From Coriaria nepalensis (Eukaryota; Streptophyta; Magnoliopsida; Cucurbitales; Coriariaceae), in the NCBI GenBank assembly GCA_027186245.1, contig CP114481.1:46097501-46161500 (forward strand): a DNA stretch of 64,000 nucleotides, read 5' to 3'. A program made the translations under genes and the position numbers. Below, piece by piece: positions 12,436-24,535 of this stretch. Numbering within the stretch: position 1 is the first letter of the stretch; every line of letters starts with the position of its first letter. The notes beneath the pieces were generated by a model, which had not been told where the DNA came from, searched no databases, and saw nothing but the letters and a program-made list of their open reading frames with translations.

Positions 12436-13374
12436 GAACGAATTCTATTTTTTCACTACAAACACAACTTTTGTGCATAACTAAGCAAATCATCAATGCA
12501 AGGAAAGTGTGCATTCGTTTAACCTTAAAATCATTTCAATGAGTCATTTCAAGTCAATATCTTCTTTCAAAGCAAGTCGAACGCATTCTATTTTTGCACT
12601 ACAGACACAACTTTTGTGCATAACTTGCAAATGATCAATGCAAGGAAAGTGTCCATTCGTTTAACCTTAAAATCATTTCAATGAGTTATTTCAACTCAAT
12701 ATCTTCTTTCAAAGCAATTCGAACGAATTCCATTTTTTCACTACAAACACAAGTTTTGTGCATAACTTGCAAATGATCAATGCAAGGAAAGTGTGCATTC
12801 GTTTAACCTTAAAATCATTTCAATGAGTCAGTCCAAGTCAATATCTTATTGCAAAGCAAGTCGAACAAATTCTATTTTTGCACTACAAACACAAGTTTTG
12901 TGCATAACTTGCAAATGATCAATGCAAGGAAAGTGTCCATTCGTTTAACCTTAAAATCATTTCAATGAGTCATTTCAAGTCAATAACTTATTTCAAAGCA
13001 AGTCGAACGCATTCTATTTTTGCACTACAAACACAAGTTTTGTGCGTAACTTGCAAATGACCAATGCAAGGAAAGTGTGCATTCGTTTAACCTTAAAATC
13101 ATTTCAATGAGTCATTTCAACTCAATATCTTCTTTCAAAGCAATTCGAACGAATTCTATTTTTTCACTACAAACACAACTTTTGTGCATAACTAAGCAAA
13201 TCATCAATGCAAGGAAAGTGTGCATTCGTTTAACCTTAAAATCATTTCAATGAGTCATTTCAAGTCAATATCTTCTTTCAAAGCAAGTCGAACGCATTCT
13301 ATTTTTGCACTACAAACACAAGTTTTGTGCATAACTTGCAAATGATCAATGCAAGGAAAGTGTGCATTCGTTTA

Positions 13375-14390
13375 ACCTTAAAATCATTTCAATGAGTCAT
13401 TTCAAGTCAATAACTTATTTCAAAGCAAGTCGAACGCATTCTATTTTTGCGCTACAAACACAAATTTTGTGCATAACTTGCAAATGATCAATGCAAGGAA
13501 AGTGTGCATTCGTTTAACCTTAAAATCATTTCAATGAGTCATTTCAAGTCAATATCTTCTTTCAAAGCAAGTCGAACGAATTCTAGTTTTGCACTACAGA
13601 CACAACTTTTGTGCATAACTTGCAAATGATCAATGCAAGGAAAGTGTGCATTCGTTTAAACTTAAAATCATTTCAATGAGTCATTTCAACTCAATATCTT
13701 CTTTCAAAGCAAGTCGAAGGCATTTTATTTTTTCACTACAAACACAAGTTTTGTGCATAATGTGCAAATGATCAATGCAAGGAAAGTGTGCATTCGTTTA
13801 ACCTTAAAATCATTTCAATGAGTCATTTCAAGTCAATAACTTATTTCAAAGCAAGTCGAACGCATTCTATTTTTGCGCTACAAACACAAATTTTGTGCAT
13901 AACTTGCAAATGATCAATGCAAGGAAAGTGTGCATTCGTTTAACCTTAAAATCATTTCAATGAGTCATTTCAAGTCAATATCTTCTTTCAAAGCAAGTCG
14001 AACGAATTCTAGTTTTGCACTACAGACACAACTTTTGTGCATAACTTGCAAATGATCAATGCAAGGAAAGTGTGCATTTGTTTAAACTTAAAATCATTTC
14101 AATGAGTCACTTCAACTCAATATCTTCTTTCAAAACAAGTCGAAGGCATTTTATTTTTGCACTACAAACACAAGTTTTGTGCATAACGTGCAAATGATCA
14201 ATGCAAGGAAAGTGTGCATTCGTTTAACCTTAAAATCATTTCAATGAGTCATTTCAAGTCAATAACTTATTTCAAAGCAAGTCGAACGCATTCTATTTTT
14301 GCGCTACAAACACAAATTTTGTGCATAACTTGCAAATGATCAATGCAAGGAAAGTGTGCATTCGTTTAACCTTAAAATCATTTCAATGAG
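13375..14390. repeat. 3-unit (426-bp) higher-order repeat, about 2.4 copies
   Basis: A trimer of three unit types repeats at a spacing of exactly 426 bp. The types are (a) gcgctacaaacacaaatttt, (b) gaattctagttttgcactacagac and (c) aaacttaaaat with gaaggcatttta. The gctacaaacacaaat landmark is at 13,451, 13,877 and 14,303. Related trimers recur near 18.0-18.4, 19.2-20.0, 36.9-37.2, 39.7-40.0 and 41.1-41.4 kb, so this type order is a common local motif of the array. Confidence 0.8.
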
Positions 14391-16759
14391 TCATTTCAAG
14401 TCAATATCTTCTTTCAAAGCAATTCGAACGAATTCTATTTTTTCACTACAAACACAAGTTTTGTGCATTACTTGCAAATGATCAATGCAAGGAAAGTGTG
14501 CATTCGTTTAACCATAAAATCATTTCAATGATTCAGTCCAAGTCAATAACTTATTTCGAAGCAAGTCGAACGAATTCTATTTTTGCACTTCAAACACAAG
14601 TTTTGTGCATAACTTGCAAATGATCAATGCAAGGAAAGTGTCCGTTCGTTTAACCTTAAAATCATTTCAATGAGTCATTTCAACTCAATATCTTCTTTTA
14701 AAGCAAGTCGAACGCATTCTATTTTTGCACCACAAACACAAGTTTTGTGCATAACTTGCAAATGATCAATGCAAGGAAAATGTGCATTCGTTTAACCTTA
14801 AAATCATTTCAATAAGTCATTTCAAGTCAATAACTTATTTCAAAGCAAGTCGAACGCATTCTATTTTTGCACTACAAACTCAAGTTTTGTGCATAACTTG
14901 CAAATGATCAACGCAACGAAAATGTGCATTCGTTTAACCTTAAAATCATTTCAATGAGTCATTTCAAGTCAATATCTTCTTTCAAAGCAAGTCGAACGCA
15001 TTCTCTTTTTGCACTACAAACACAAGTTTTGTGCATAACTTGCCAATGATCAATGCAAGGAAAATGTGCATTCGTTTAACCTTAAAATCATTTCAATAAG
15101 TCATTTCAAGTCAATATCTTCTTTCAAAGCAATTCGAACGAATTCCATTTTTTCACTACAAACACAAGTTTTGTGCATAACTTGCAAATGATCAATGCAA
15201 GGAAAGTGTGCATTCGTTTAACCTTAAAATCATTTCAATGAGTCAGTCCAAGTCAATAACTTATTGCAAAGCAAGTCGAACAAATTCTATTTTTTCACTA
15301 CAAACACAAGTTTTGTGCATAACTAAGCAAATCATCAATGCAAGGAAAGTGTGCATTCGTTTAACCTTAAAATCATTTCAATGAGTCATTTCAAGTCAAT
15401 ATCTTCTTTCAAAGCAAGTCGAAGGCATTTTATTTTTGCACTACAAACACAAGTTTTGTGCATAACTTGCAAATGATCAATGCAAGGAAAGTGTGCATTC
15501 GTTTAATCTTAAAATCATTTCAATGAGTCATTTCAAGTCAATATCTTCTTTCAAAGCAAGTCGAACGCATTCTATTTTTGCACTACAAACACAAGTTTAG
15601 TGCATAACTTGCAAATGATCAATGCAAGGAAAGTGTGCATTCGTTTAACCTTAAAATCATTTCAATCAGTCATTTCAAGTCAATATCTTCTTTCAAAGCA
15701 AGTCGAACGCATTCTATTTTTGCACCACAAACACAAGTTTTGTGCATAACTTGCAAATGATCAATGCAAGGAAAGTGTGCATTCGTTTAACCTTAAAATC
15801 ATTTCAATGAGTCATTTCAAGTCAATAACTTATTTCAAAGCAAGTCGAACGCATTCTATTTTTGCACTACAAACACAAGTTTTGTGCGTAACTTGCAAAT
15901 GACCAATGCAAGGAAAGTGTGCATTCGTTTAACCTTAAAATCATTTCAATGAGTCATTTCAACTCAATATCTTCTTTCAAAGCAATTCGAACGAATTCTA
16001 TTTTTCACTACAAACACAACTTTTGTGCATAACTAAGCAAATCATCAATGCAAGGAAAGTGTGCATTCGTTTAACCTTAAAATCATTTCAATGAGTCATT
16101 TCAAGTCAATATCTTCTTTCAAAGCAAGTCGAACGCATTCTATTTTTGCACTACAAACACAAGTTTTGTGCATAACTTGCAAATGATCAATGCAAGAAAA
16201 GTGTGCATTCGTTTAACCTTAAAATCATTTCAATGAGTCATTTCAAGTCAATAACATATTTCAAAGCAAGTCGAACGCATTCTATTTTTGCGCTACAAAC
16301 ACAAATTTTGTGCATAACTTGCAAATGATCAATGCAAGGAAAGTGTGCATTTGTTTAACCTTAAAATCATTTCAATGAGTCATTTCAAGTCAATATCTTC
16401 TTTCAAAGCAAGTCGAACGAATTCTAGTTTTGCACTACAGACACAACTTTTGTGCATAACTTGCAAATGATCAATGCAAGGAAAGTGTGCATTCGTTTAA
16501 ACTTAAAATCATTTCAATGAGTCATTTCAACTCAATATCTTCTTTCAAAGCAAGTCGAAGGCATTTTATTTTTGCACTACAAACACAAGTTTTGTGCATA
16601 ACTTGCAAATGATCAATGAAAGGAAAGTGTGCATTCGTTTAATCTTAAAATCATTTCAATGAGTCATTTCAAGTCGATATCTTCTTTCAAAGCAAGTCGA
16701 ACGAATTCTAGTTTTGCACTACAGACACAACTTTTGTGCATAACTTGCAAATGATCAAT

Positions 16760-17580
16760 GCAAGGAGAGTGTCCATTCGTTTAACCTTAAAATCATTTCA
16801 ATGAGTTATTTCAACTCAATATCTTCTTTCAAAGCAATTCGAACGAATTCTATTTTTTCACTACAAACACAACTTTTGTGCATAACTAAGCAAATCATCA
16901 ATGCAAGGAAAGTGTGCATTCGTTTAACCTTAAAATCATTTCAATGAGTCATTTCAAGTCAATATCTTCGTTCAAAGCAAGTCGAACGCATTCTATTTTT
17001 GCACTACAAACACAAGTTTTGTGCATAACTTGCAAATGATCAATGCAAGGAAAGTGTGCATTCGTTTAAACTTAAAATTATTTCAATGAGTCATTTCAAC
17101 TCAATATCTTCTTTCAAAGCAAGTCGAAGGCATTTTATTTTTGCACTACAAACACAAGTTTTGTGCATAACTTGCAAATGATCAATGCAAGGAAAGTGTG
17201 CATTCGTTTAATCTTAAAATCATTTCAATGAGTCATTTCAAGTCAATATCTTCTTTCAAAGCAAGTCGAACGCATTCTATTTTTGCACTACAAACACAAG
17301 TTTAGTGCATAACTTGCAAATGATCAATGCAAGGAAAGTGTGCATTCGTTTAACCTTAAAATCATTTCAATCAGTCATTTCAAGTCAATATCTTCTTTCA
17401 AAGCAAGTCGAACGCATTCTATTTTTGCACCACAAACACAAGTTTTGTGCATAACTTGCACATGATCAATGCAAGGAAAGTGTGCATTCGTTTAACCTTA
17501 AAATCATTTCAATGAGTCATTTCAAGTCAATAACTTATTTCAAAGCAAGCCGAACGCATTCTATTTTTGCACTACAAACA
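16760..17580. repeat. Block repeated 42 units downstream, copy 1
   Basis: Matches about 22,731-23,551 at an offset of 5,971 (42 x 142 + 7, the excess fitting the +1 units in between). Landmarks are gagttatttcaactc, cttcgttcaaag (16,966 and 22,937), cttaaaattatttc (17,071 and 23,042), gcacatgatc (near 17,459 and 23,430) and caagccgaacgc (17,546 and 23,517). Copy 2 has extra CpG-type changes at its start (ccatttgtttgacc). Confidence 0.8.
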
Positions 17581-20329
17581 CAAGTTTTGTGCGTAACTTG
17601 CAAATGACCAATGCAAGGAAAGTGTGCATTCGTTTAACCTTAAAATCATTTCAATGAGTCATTTCAACTCAATATCTTCTTTCAAAGAAATTCGAACGAA
17701 TTCTATTTTTTCACTACAAACACAACTTTTGTGCATAACTAAGCAAATCATCAATCCAAGGAAAGTGTGCATTCGTTTAACCTTAAAATCATTTCAATGA
17801 GTCATTTCAAGTCAATATCTTCTTTCAAAGCAAGTCGAACGCATTCTATTTTTGCACTACAAACACAAGTTTTGTGCATAACTTGCAAATGATCAATGCA
17901 AGGAAAGTGTGCATTTGTTTAACCTTAAAATCATTTCAATGAGTCATTTCAAGTCAATAACTTATTTCAAAGCAAGTCGAACGCATTCTATTTTTGCGCT
18001 ACAAACACAAATTTTGTGCATAACTTGCAAATGATCAATGCAAGGAAAGTGTGCATTCGTTTAACCTTAAAATCATTTCAATGAGTCATTTCAACTCAAT
18101 ATCTTCTTTCCAAGCAAGTCGAAGGCATTTTATTTTTGCACTACAAACACAAGTTTTGTGCATAACGTGCAAATGATCAATGCAAGGAAAGTTTGCATTC
18201 GTTTAACCTTAAAATCATTTCAATGAGTCATTTCAAGTCAATAACTTATTTCAAAGCAAGTCGAACGCATTCTATTTTTGCACTACAAACACAAATTTTG
18301 TGCATAACTTGCAAATGATCAATGCAAGGAAAGTGTGCATTCGTTTAACCTTAAAATCATTTCAATGAGTCATTTCAAGTCAATATCTTCTTTCAAAGCA
18401 AGTCGAACGCATTCTATTTTTTCACTACAAACACAAGTTTTGTGCATAACTTGCAAATGATCAATGCAAGGAAAGTGTGCATTCGTTTAACCTTAAAATC
18501 ATTTCAATGAGTCATTTCAACTCAATATCTTCTTTCAAAGCAATTCGAACGAATTCTATTTTTTCACGACAAACACAACTTTTGTGCATAACTAAGCAAA
18601 TCATCAATGCAAGGAAAGTGTGCATTCGTTTAAGCTTAAAATCATTTCAATGAGTCATTTCAAGTCAATAACTTATTTCAAAGAAAGTCGAACGCATTCT
18701 ATTTTTGCGCTACAAACACAAGTTTTGTGCATAACTTGCAAATGATCAATGCAAGGAAAGTGTGCATTCGTTTAACCTTAAAATCATTTCAATGAGTCAA
18801 TGCAAGTCAATATCTTCTTTCCAAGCAAGTCGAACGAATCCTAGTTTTGCACTACAGACACAACTTTTGTGCGTAACTTGCAAATGATCATTGCAAGGAA
18901 AGTGTGCATTCGTTTAACCTTAAAATCATTTGAATCAGTCATTTCAAGTCAATATCTTCTTTCAAAGCAAGTCGAACGCATTCTATTTTTTCACTACAAA
19001 CACAAGTTTTGTGCATAACTTGCAAATGATCAATGCAAGGAAAGTGTGCATTCGTTTAACCTTAAAATCATTTCAATGAGTCATTTCAAGTCAATATCTT
19101 CTTTCAAAGCAAGTCGAACGAATTCTAGTTTTGCACTACAGACACAACTCTTGTGCATAACTTGCAAATGACCAATACAAGGAAAGTATGCATTCGTTTA
19201 AACTTAAAATCATTTCAATGAGTCATTTCAACTCAATATCTTCTTTCCAAGCAAGTCGAAGGCATTTTATTTTTGCACTACAAACACAAGTTTTGTGCAT
19301 AACGTGCAAATGATCAATGCAAGGAAAGTTTGCATTCGTTTAACCTTAAAATCATTTCAATGAGTCATTTCAAGTCAATAACTTATTTCAAAGCAAGTCG
19401 AACGCATTCTATTTTTGCACTACAAACACAAATTTTGTGCATAACTTGCAAATGATCAATGCAAGGAAAGTGTGCATTCGTTTAACCTTAAAATCATTTC
19501 AATGAGTCATTTCAAGTCAATATCTTCTTTCAAAGCAAGTCGAACGAATTCTAGTTTTGCACTACAGACACAACTTTTGTGCATAACTTGCAAATGATCA
19601 ATGCAAGGAAAGTGTGCATTCGTTTAAACTTAAAATCATTTCAATGAGTCATTTCAACTCAATATCTTCTTTCAAAACAAGTCGAAGGCATTTTATTTTT
19701 GCACTACAAACACAAGTTTTGTGCATAACGTGCAAATGATCAATGCAAGGAAAGTGTGCATTCGTTTAACCTTAAAATCATTTCAATGAGTCATTTCAAG
19801 TCAATAACTTATTTCAAAGCAAGTCGAACGCATTCTATTTTTGCGCTACAAACACAAATTTTGTGCATAACTTGCAAATGATCAATGCAAGGAAAGTGTG
19901 CATTCGTTTAACCTTAAAATCATTTCAATGAGTCATTTCAAGTCAATATCTTCTTTCAAAGCAAGTCGAACGAATTCTAGTTTTGCACTACAGACACAAA
20001 TTTTGTGCATAACTTGCAAATGATCAATGCAAGGAAAGTGTGCATTCGTTTAACCTTAAAATCATTTCAATGAGTCATTTCAAGTCAATATCTTCTTTCA
20101 AAGCAAGTCGAACGCATTCTATTTTTGCACTACAAACACAAGTTTTGTGCATTACTTGCAAATGATCAATGCAAGGAAAGTGTGCATTCATTTAACCTTA
20201 AAATCATTTCAATGAGTCAGTCCAAGTCAATAACTTATTGCAAAGCAAGTCGAACAAATTCTATTTTTGCACTACAAACACAAGTTTTGTGCATAACTTG
20301 CAAATGATCAATGCAAGGAAAGTGTCCAT

Positions 20330-21610
20330 TCGTTTAACCTTAAAATCATTTCAATGAGTCATTTCAACTCAATATCTTCTTTCAAAGCAATTCGAACGAA
20401 TTCTATTTTTGCACTACAAACACAAGTTTTGTGCATAACTTGCAAATGATCAATGCAAGGAAAATGTGCATTCGTTTAACCTTAAAATCATTTCAATAAG
20501 TCATTTCAAGTCAATATCTTCTTTCAAAGCAATTTGAACGAATTCCATTTTTTCACTACAAACACAAGTTTTGTGCATAACTTGCAGATGATCAATGCAA
20601 GGAAAGTGTGCATTCGTTTAACCTTAAAATCATTTCAATGAGTCAGTCCAAGTCAATAACTTATTGCAAAGCAAGTCGAACAAATTCTATTTTTGCACTA
20701 CAAACACAAGTTTTGTGCATAACTTGCAAATGATCAATGCAAGGAAAGTGTCCATTCGTTTAACCTTAAAATCATTTCAATGTGTCATTTCAACTCAATA
20801 TCTTCTTTCAAAGCAATTCGAACGAATTCTATTTTTTCACTACAAACACAACTTTTGTGCATAACTAAGCAAATCATCAATGCAAGGAAAGTGTGCATTC
20901 GTTTAACCTTATAATCATTTCAATGAGTCATTTCGAGTCAATATCTTCGTTCAAAGCAAGTCGAACGCATTCTATTTTTGCACTACAAACACAAGTTTTG
21001 TGCATAACTTGCAAATGATCAATGCAAGGAAAGTGTGCATTCGTTTAAACTTAAAATCATTTCAATGAGTCATTTCAACTGAATATCTTCTTTCAAAGCA
21101 AGTCGAAGGCATTTTATTTTTGCACTACAAACACAAGTTTTGTGCATAACTTGCAAATGATCAATGCAAGGAAAGTGTGCATTCGTTTAATCTTAAAATC
21201 ATTTCAATGAGTCATTTCAAGTCAATATCTTCTTTCAAAGCAAGTCGAACGAATTCTAGTTTTGCACTACAAACACAAGTTTTGTGCATAACTTGCAAAT
21301 GATCAATGCAAGGAAAGTGTCCATTCGTTTAACCTTAAAATCATTTCAATGAGTTATTTCAACTCAATATCTTCTTTCAAAGCAATTCGAACGAATTCTA
21401 TTTTTTCACTACAAACACAACTTTTGTGCATAACTAAGCAAATCTTCAATGCAAGGAAAGTGTGCATTCGTTTAACCCTAAAATCATTTCAATGAGTCAT
21501 TTCAAGTCAATATCTTCTTTCAAAGCAAGTCGAACGCATTCTATTTTTGCACTACAAACACAACTTTTGTGCATAACTAAGCAAATCATCAATGCAAGGA
21601 AAGTGTGCAT
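20330..21610. repeat. 9-unit higher-order repeat, copy 1 (about 1,281 bp)
   Basis: Tandem with about 21,611-22,632 at an offset of 1,281 (9 x 142 + 3; the three extra bases fit the aactaagc units). Landmarks are ggaaaatgtgc with caataagtc, caatttgaacgaattcc, ttgcagatgatc, ttattgcaaag, aatgtgtcatttc, taaccttataatc with tttcgagtc, and caactgaatat. Copy 1 continues with gagttattt and aatcttcaatg, which copy 2 lacks. Confidence 0.85.
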
Positions 21611-22632
21611 TCGTTTAACCTTAAAATCATTTCAATGAGTCATTTCAACTCAATATCTTCTTTCAAAGCAATTCGAACGAATTCTATTTTTGCACTACAA
21701 ACACAAGTTTTGTGCATAACTTGCAAATGATCAATGCAAGGAAAATGTGCATTCGTTTAACCTTAAAATCATTTCAATAAGTCATTTCAAGTCAATATCT
21801 TCTTTCAAAGCAATTTGAACGAATTCCATTTTTTCACTACAAACACAAGTTTTGTGCATAACTTGCAGATGATCAATGCAAGGAAAGTGTGCATTCGTTT
21901 AACCTTAAAATCATTTCAATGAGTCAGTCCAAGTCAATAACTTATTGCAAAGCAAGTCGAACAAATTCTATTTTTGCACTACAAACACAAGTTTTGTGCA
22001 TAACTTGCAAATGATCAATGCAAGGAAAGTGTCCATTCGTTTAACCTTAAAATCATTTCAATGTGTCATTTCAACTCAATATCTTCTTTCAAAGCAATTC
22101 GAACGAATTCTATTTTTTCACTACAAACACAACTTTTGTGCATAACTAAGCAAATCATCAATGCAAGGAAAGTGTGCATTCGTTTAACCTTATAATCATT
22201 TCAATGAGTCATTTCGAGTCAATATCTTCGTTCAAAGCAAGTCGAACGCATTCTATTTTTGCACTACAAACACAAGTTTTGTGCATAACTTGCAAATGAT
22301 CAATGCAAGGAAAGTGTGCATTCGTTTAAACTTAAAATCATTTCAATGAGTCATTTCAACTGAATATCTTCTTTCAAAGCAAGTCGAAGGCATTTTATTT
22401 TTGCACTACAAACACAAGTTTTGTGCATAACTTGCAAATGATCAATGCAAGGAAAGTGTGCATTCGTTTAATCTTAAAATCATTTCAATGAGTCATTTCA
22501 AGTCAATATCTTCTTTCAAAGCAAGTCGAACGAATTCTAGTTTTGCACTACAAACACAAGTTTTGTGCATAACTTGCAAATGATCAATGCAAGGAAAGTG
22601 TCCATTCGTTTAACCTTAAAATCATTTCAATG
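21611..22632. repeat. 9-unit higher-order repeat, copy 2 (truncated)
   Basis: Second copy of the unit at 20,330-21,610. It matches until about 22,632, where gagtcatttcaattc replaces gagttatttcaactc. Identity over the matched part is essentially complete by eye, so the exchange that made it looks recent. An open frame of about 66 codons occurs at the same place in both copies only because they are duplicates. Confidence 0.8.
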
Positions 22633-22730
22633 AGTCATTTCAATTCAATATCTTCTTTCAAAGCAATTCGAACGAATTCTATTTTTGCACTACAAACACA
22701 AGTTTTGTGCATAACTTGCAAATGATCAAT

Positions 22731-23551
22731 GCAAGGAAAGTGTCCATTTGTTTGACCTTAAAATCATTTCAATGAGTTATTTCAACTCAATATCTTCTTT
22801 CAAAGCAATTCGAACGAATTCTATTTTTTCACTACAAACACAACTTTTGTGCATAACTAAGCAAATCATCAATGCAAGGAAAGTGTGCATTCGTTTAACC
22901 TTAAAATCATTTCAATGAGTCATTTCAAGTCAATATCTTCGTTCAAAGCAAGTCGAACGCATTCTATTTTTGCACTACAAACACAAGTTTTGTGCATAAC
23001 TTGCAAATGATCAATGCAAGGAAAGTGTGCATTCGTTTAAACTTAAAATTATTTCAATGAGTCATTTCAACTCAATATCTTCTTTCAAAGCAAGTCGAAG
23101 GCATTTTATTTTTGCACTACAAACACAAGTTTTGTGCATAACTTGCAAATGATCAATGCAAGGAAAGTGTGCATTCGTTTAATCTTAAAATCATTTCAAT
23201 GAGTCATTTCAAGTCAATATCTTCTTTCAAAGCAAGTCGAACGCATTCTATTTTTGCACTACAAACACAAGTTTAGTGCATAACTTGCAAATGATCAATG
23301 CAAGGAAAGTGTGCATTCGTTTAACCTTAAAATCATTTCAATCAGTCATTTCAAGTCAATATCTTCTTTCAAAGCAAGTCGAACGCATTCTATTTTTGCA
23401 CCACAAACACAAGTTTTGTGCATAACTTGCACATGATCAATGCAAGGAAAGTGTGCATTCGTTTAACCTTAAAATCATTTCAATGAGTCATTTCAAGTCA
23501 ATAACTTATTTCAAAGCAAGCCGAACGCATTCTATTTTTGCACTACAAACA
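22731..23551. repeat. Block repeated from 42 units upstream, copy 2
   Basis: Copy of about 16,760-17,580. At about 23,560-23,575 it switches to sequence matching the 9-unit repeat family (gtgtccattcg, aatgtgtcatttc), so this is a visible junction between two different duplicated segments. Confidence 0.75.
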
Positions 23552-23569
23552 CAAGTTTTGTGCGTAACT

Positions 23570-24535
23570 TGCAAATGATCAATGCAAGGAAAGTGTCCAT
23601 TCGTTTAACCTTAAAATCATTTCAATGTGTCATTTCAACTCAATATCTTCTTTCAAAGCAATTCGAACGAATTCTATTTTTTCACTACAAACACAACTTT
23701 TGTGCATAACTAAGCAAATCATCAATGCAAGGAAAGTGTGCATTCGTTTAACCTTATAATCATTTCAATGAGTCATTTCGAGTCAATATCTTCGTTCAAA
23801 GCAAGTCGAACGCATTCTATTTTTGCACTACAAACACAAGTTTTGTGCATAACTTGCAAATGATCAATGCAAGGAAAGTGTGCATTCGTTTAAACTTAAA
23901 ATCATTTCAATGAGTCATTTCAACTGAATATCTTCTTTCAAAGCAAGTCGAAGGCATTTTATTTTTGCACTACAAACACAAGTTTTGTGCATAACTTGCA
24001 AATGATCAATGCAAGGAAAGTGTGCATTCGTTTAATCTTAAAATCATTTCAATGAGTCATTTCAAGTCAATATCTTCTTTCAAAGCAAGTCGAACGAATT
24101 CTAGTTTTGCACTACAAACACAAGTTTTGTGCATAACTTGCAAATGATCAATGCAAGGAAAGTGTCCATTCGTTTAACCTTAAAATCATTTCAATGAGTT
24201 ATTTCAACTCAATATCTTCTTTCAAAGCAATTCGAACGAATTCTATTTTTTCACTACAAACACAACTTTTGTGCATAACTAAGCAAATCTTCAATGCAAG
24301 GAAAGTGTGCATTCGTTTAACCCTAAAATCATTTCAATGAGTCATTTCAAGTCAATATCTTCTTTCAAAGCAAGTCGAACGCATTCTATTTTTGCACTAC
24401 AAACACAACTTTTGTGCATAACTAAGCAAATCATCAATGCAAGGAAAGTGTGCATTCGTTTAACCTTAAAATCATTTCAATGAGTCATTTCAACTCAATA
24501 TCTTCTTTCAAAGCAATTCGAACGAATTCTATTTT
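23570..24535. repeat. Third partial copy of the 20.7-21.7 kb block
   Basis: Matches about 20,730-21,685 at an offset near 2,845 (20 units + 5). The gagttattt and aagcaaatcttcaatg landmarks (21,436 and 24,281) are shared with copy 1 of the 9-unit repeat but not with copy 2, so copy 1 rather than copy 2 was the source. It overlaps the start of the 46-unit duplication. Confidence 0.8.

Larger units (their letters stand above)
1..15300. repeat. Zone I: heterogeneous array with caacgaaaatg and tttcgaagc variants
   Basis: Units with caacgaaaatg across the unit boundary (instead of caaggaaagtg) are noticed from about 0.98 kb to about 14.93 kb and not later. The tttcgaagc form (instead of tttcaaagc) also stops near 14.56 kb. 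The +1 form gcaaagg (near 1,131, 2,553 and 4,685) and gcactagaaac are likewise limited to the first part of the zone. Short duplications of 3, 6, 10 and 23 units are seen, but no single dominant long period. No gene or unique sequence is present. The zone end is approximate. Confidence 0.75.
15300..23815. repeat. Zone II: aactaagc-rich array with 9- and 20-unit duplications
   Basis: The zone is 142-bp units throughout. The 143-bp aactaagc/TCATCA variant is frequent, caacgaaaatg has disappeared, and cagtcc variants with ttattgcaaag are common. It holds the 9-unit duplication at about 20.3-22.6 kb, a block at 16.76-17.58 kb repeated at 22.73-23.55 kb, and an 8-unit spaced pair (gaaagtttgcattcg at 18,191 and 19,328). 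No gene seen. Confidence 0.7.

Noticed and set aside
20125..22145. Open reading frames of 60-66 codons at 20,125, 20,664 and 21,945
   Set aside because: These are translated satellite. The last two are identical only because they sit in the two copies of the 9-unit repeat.
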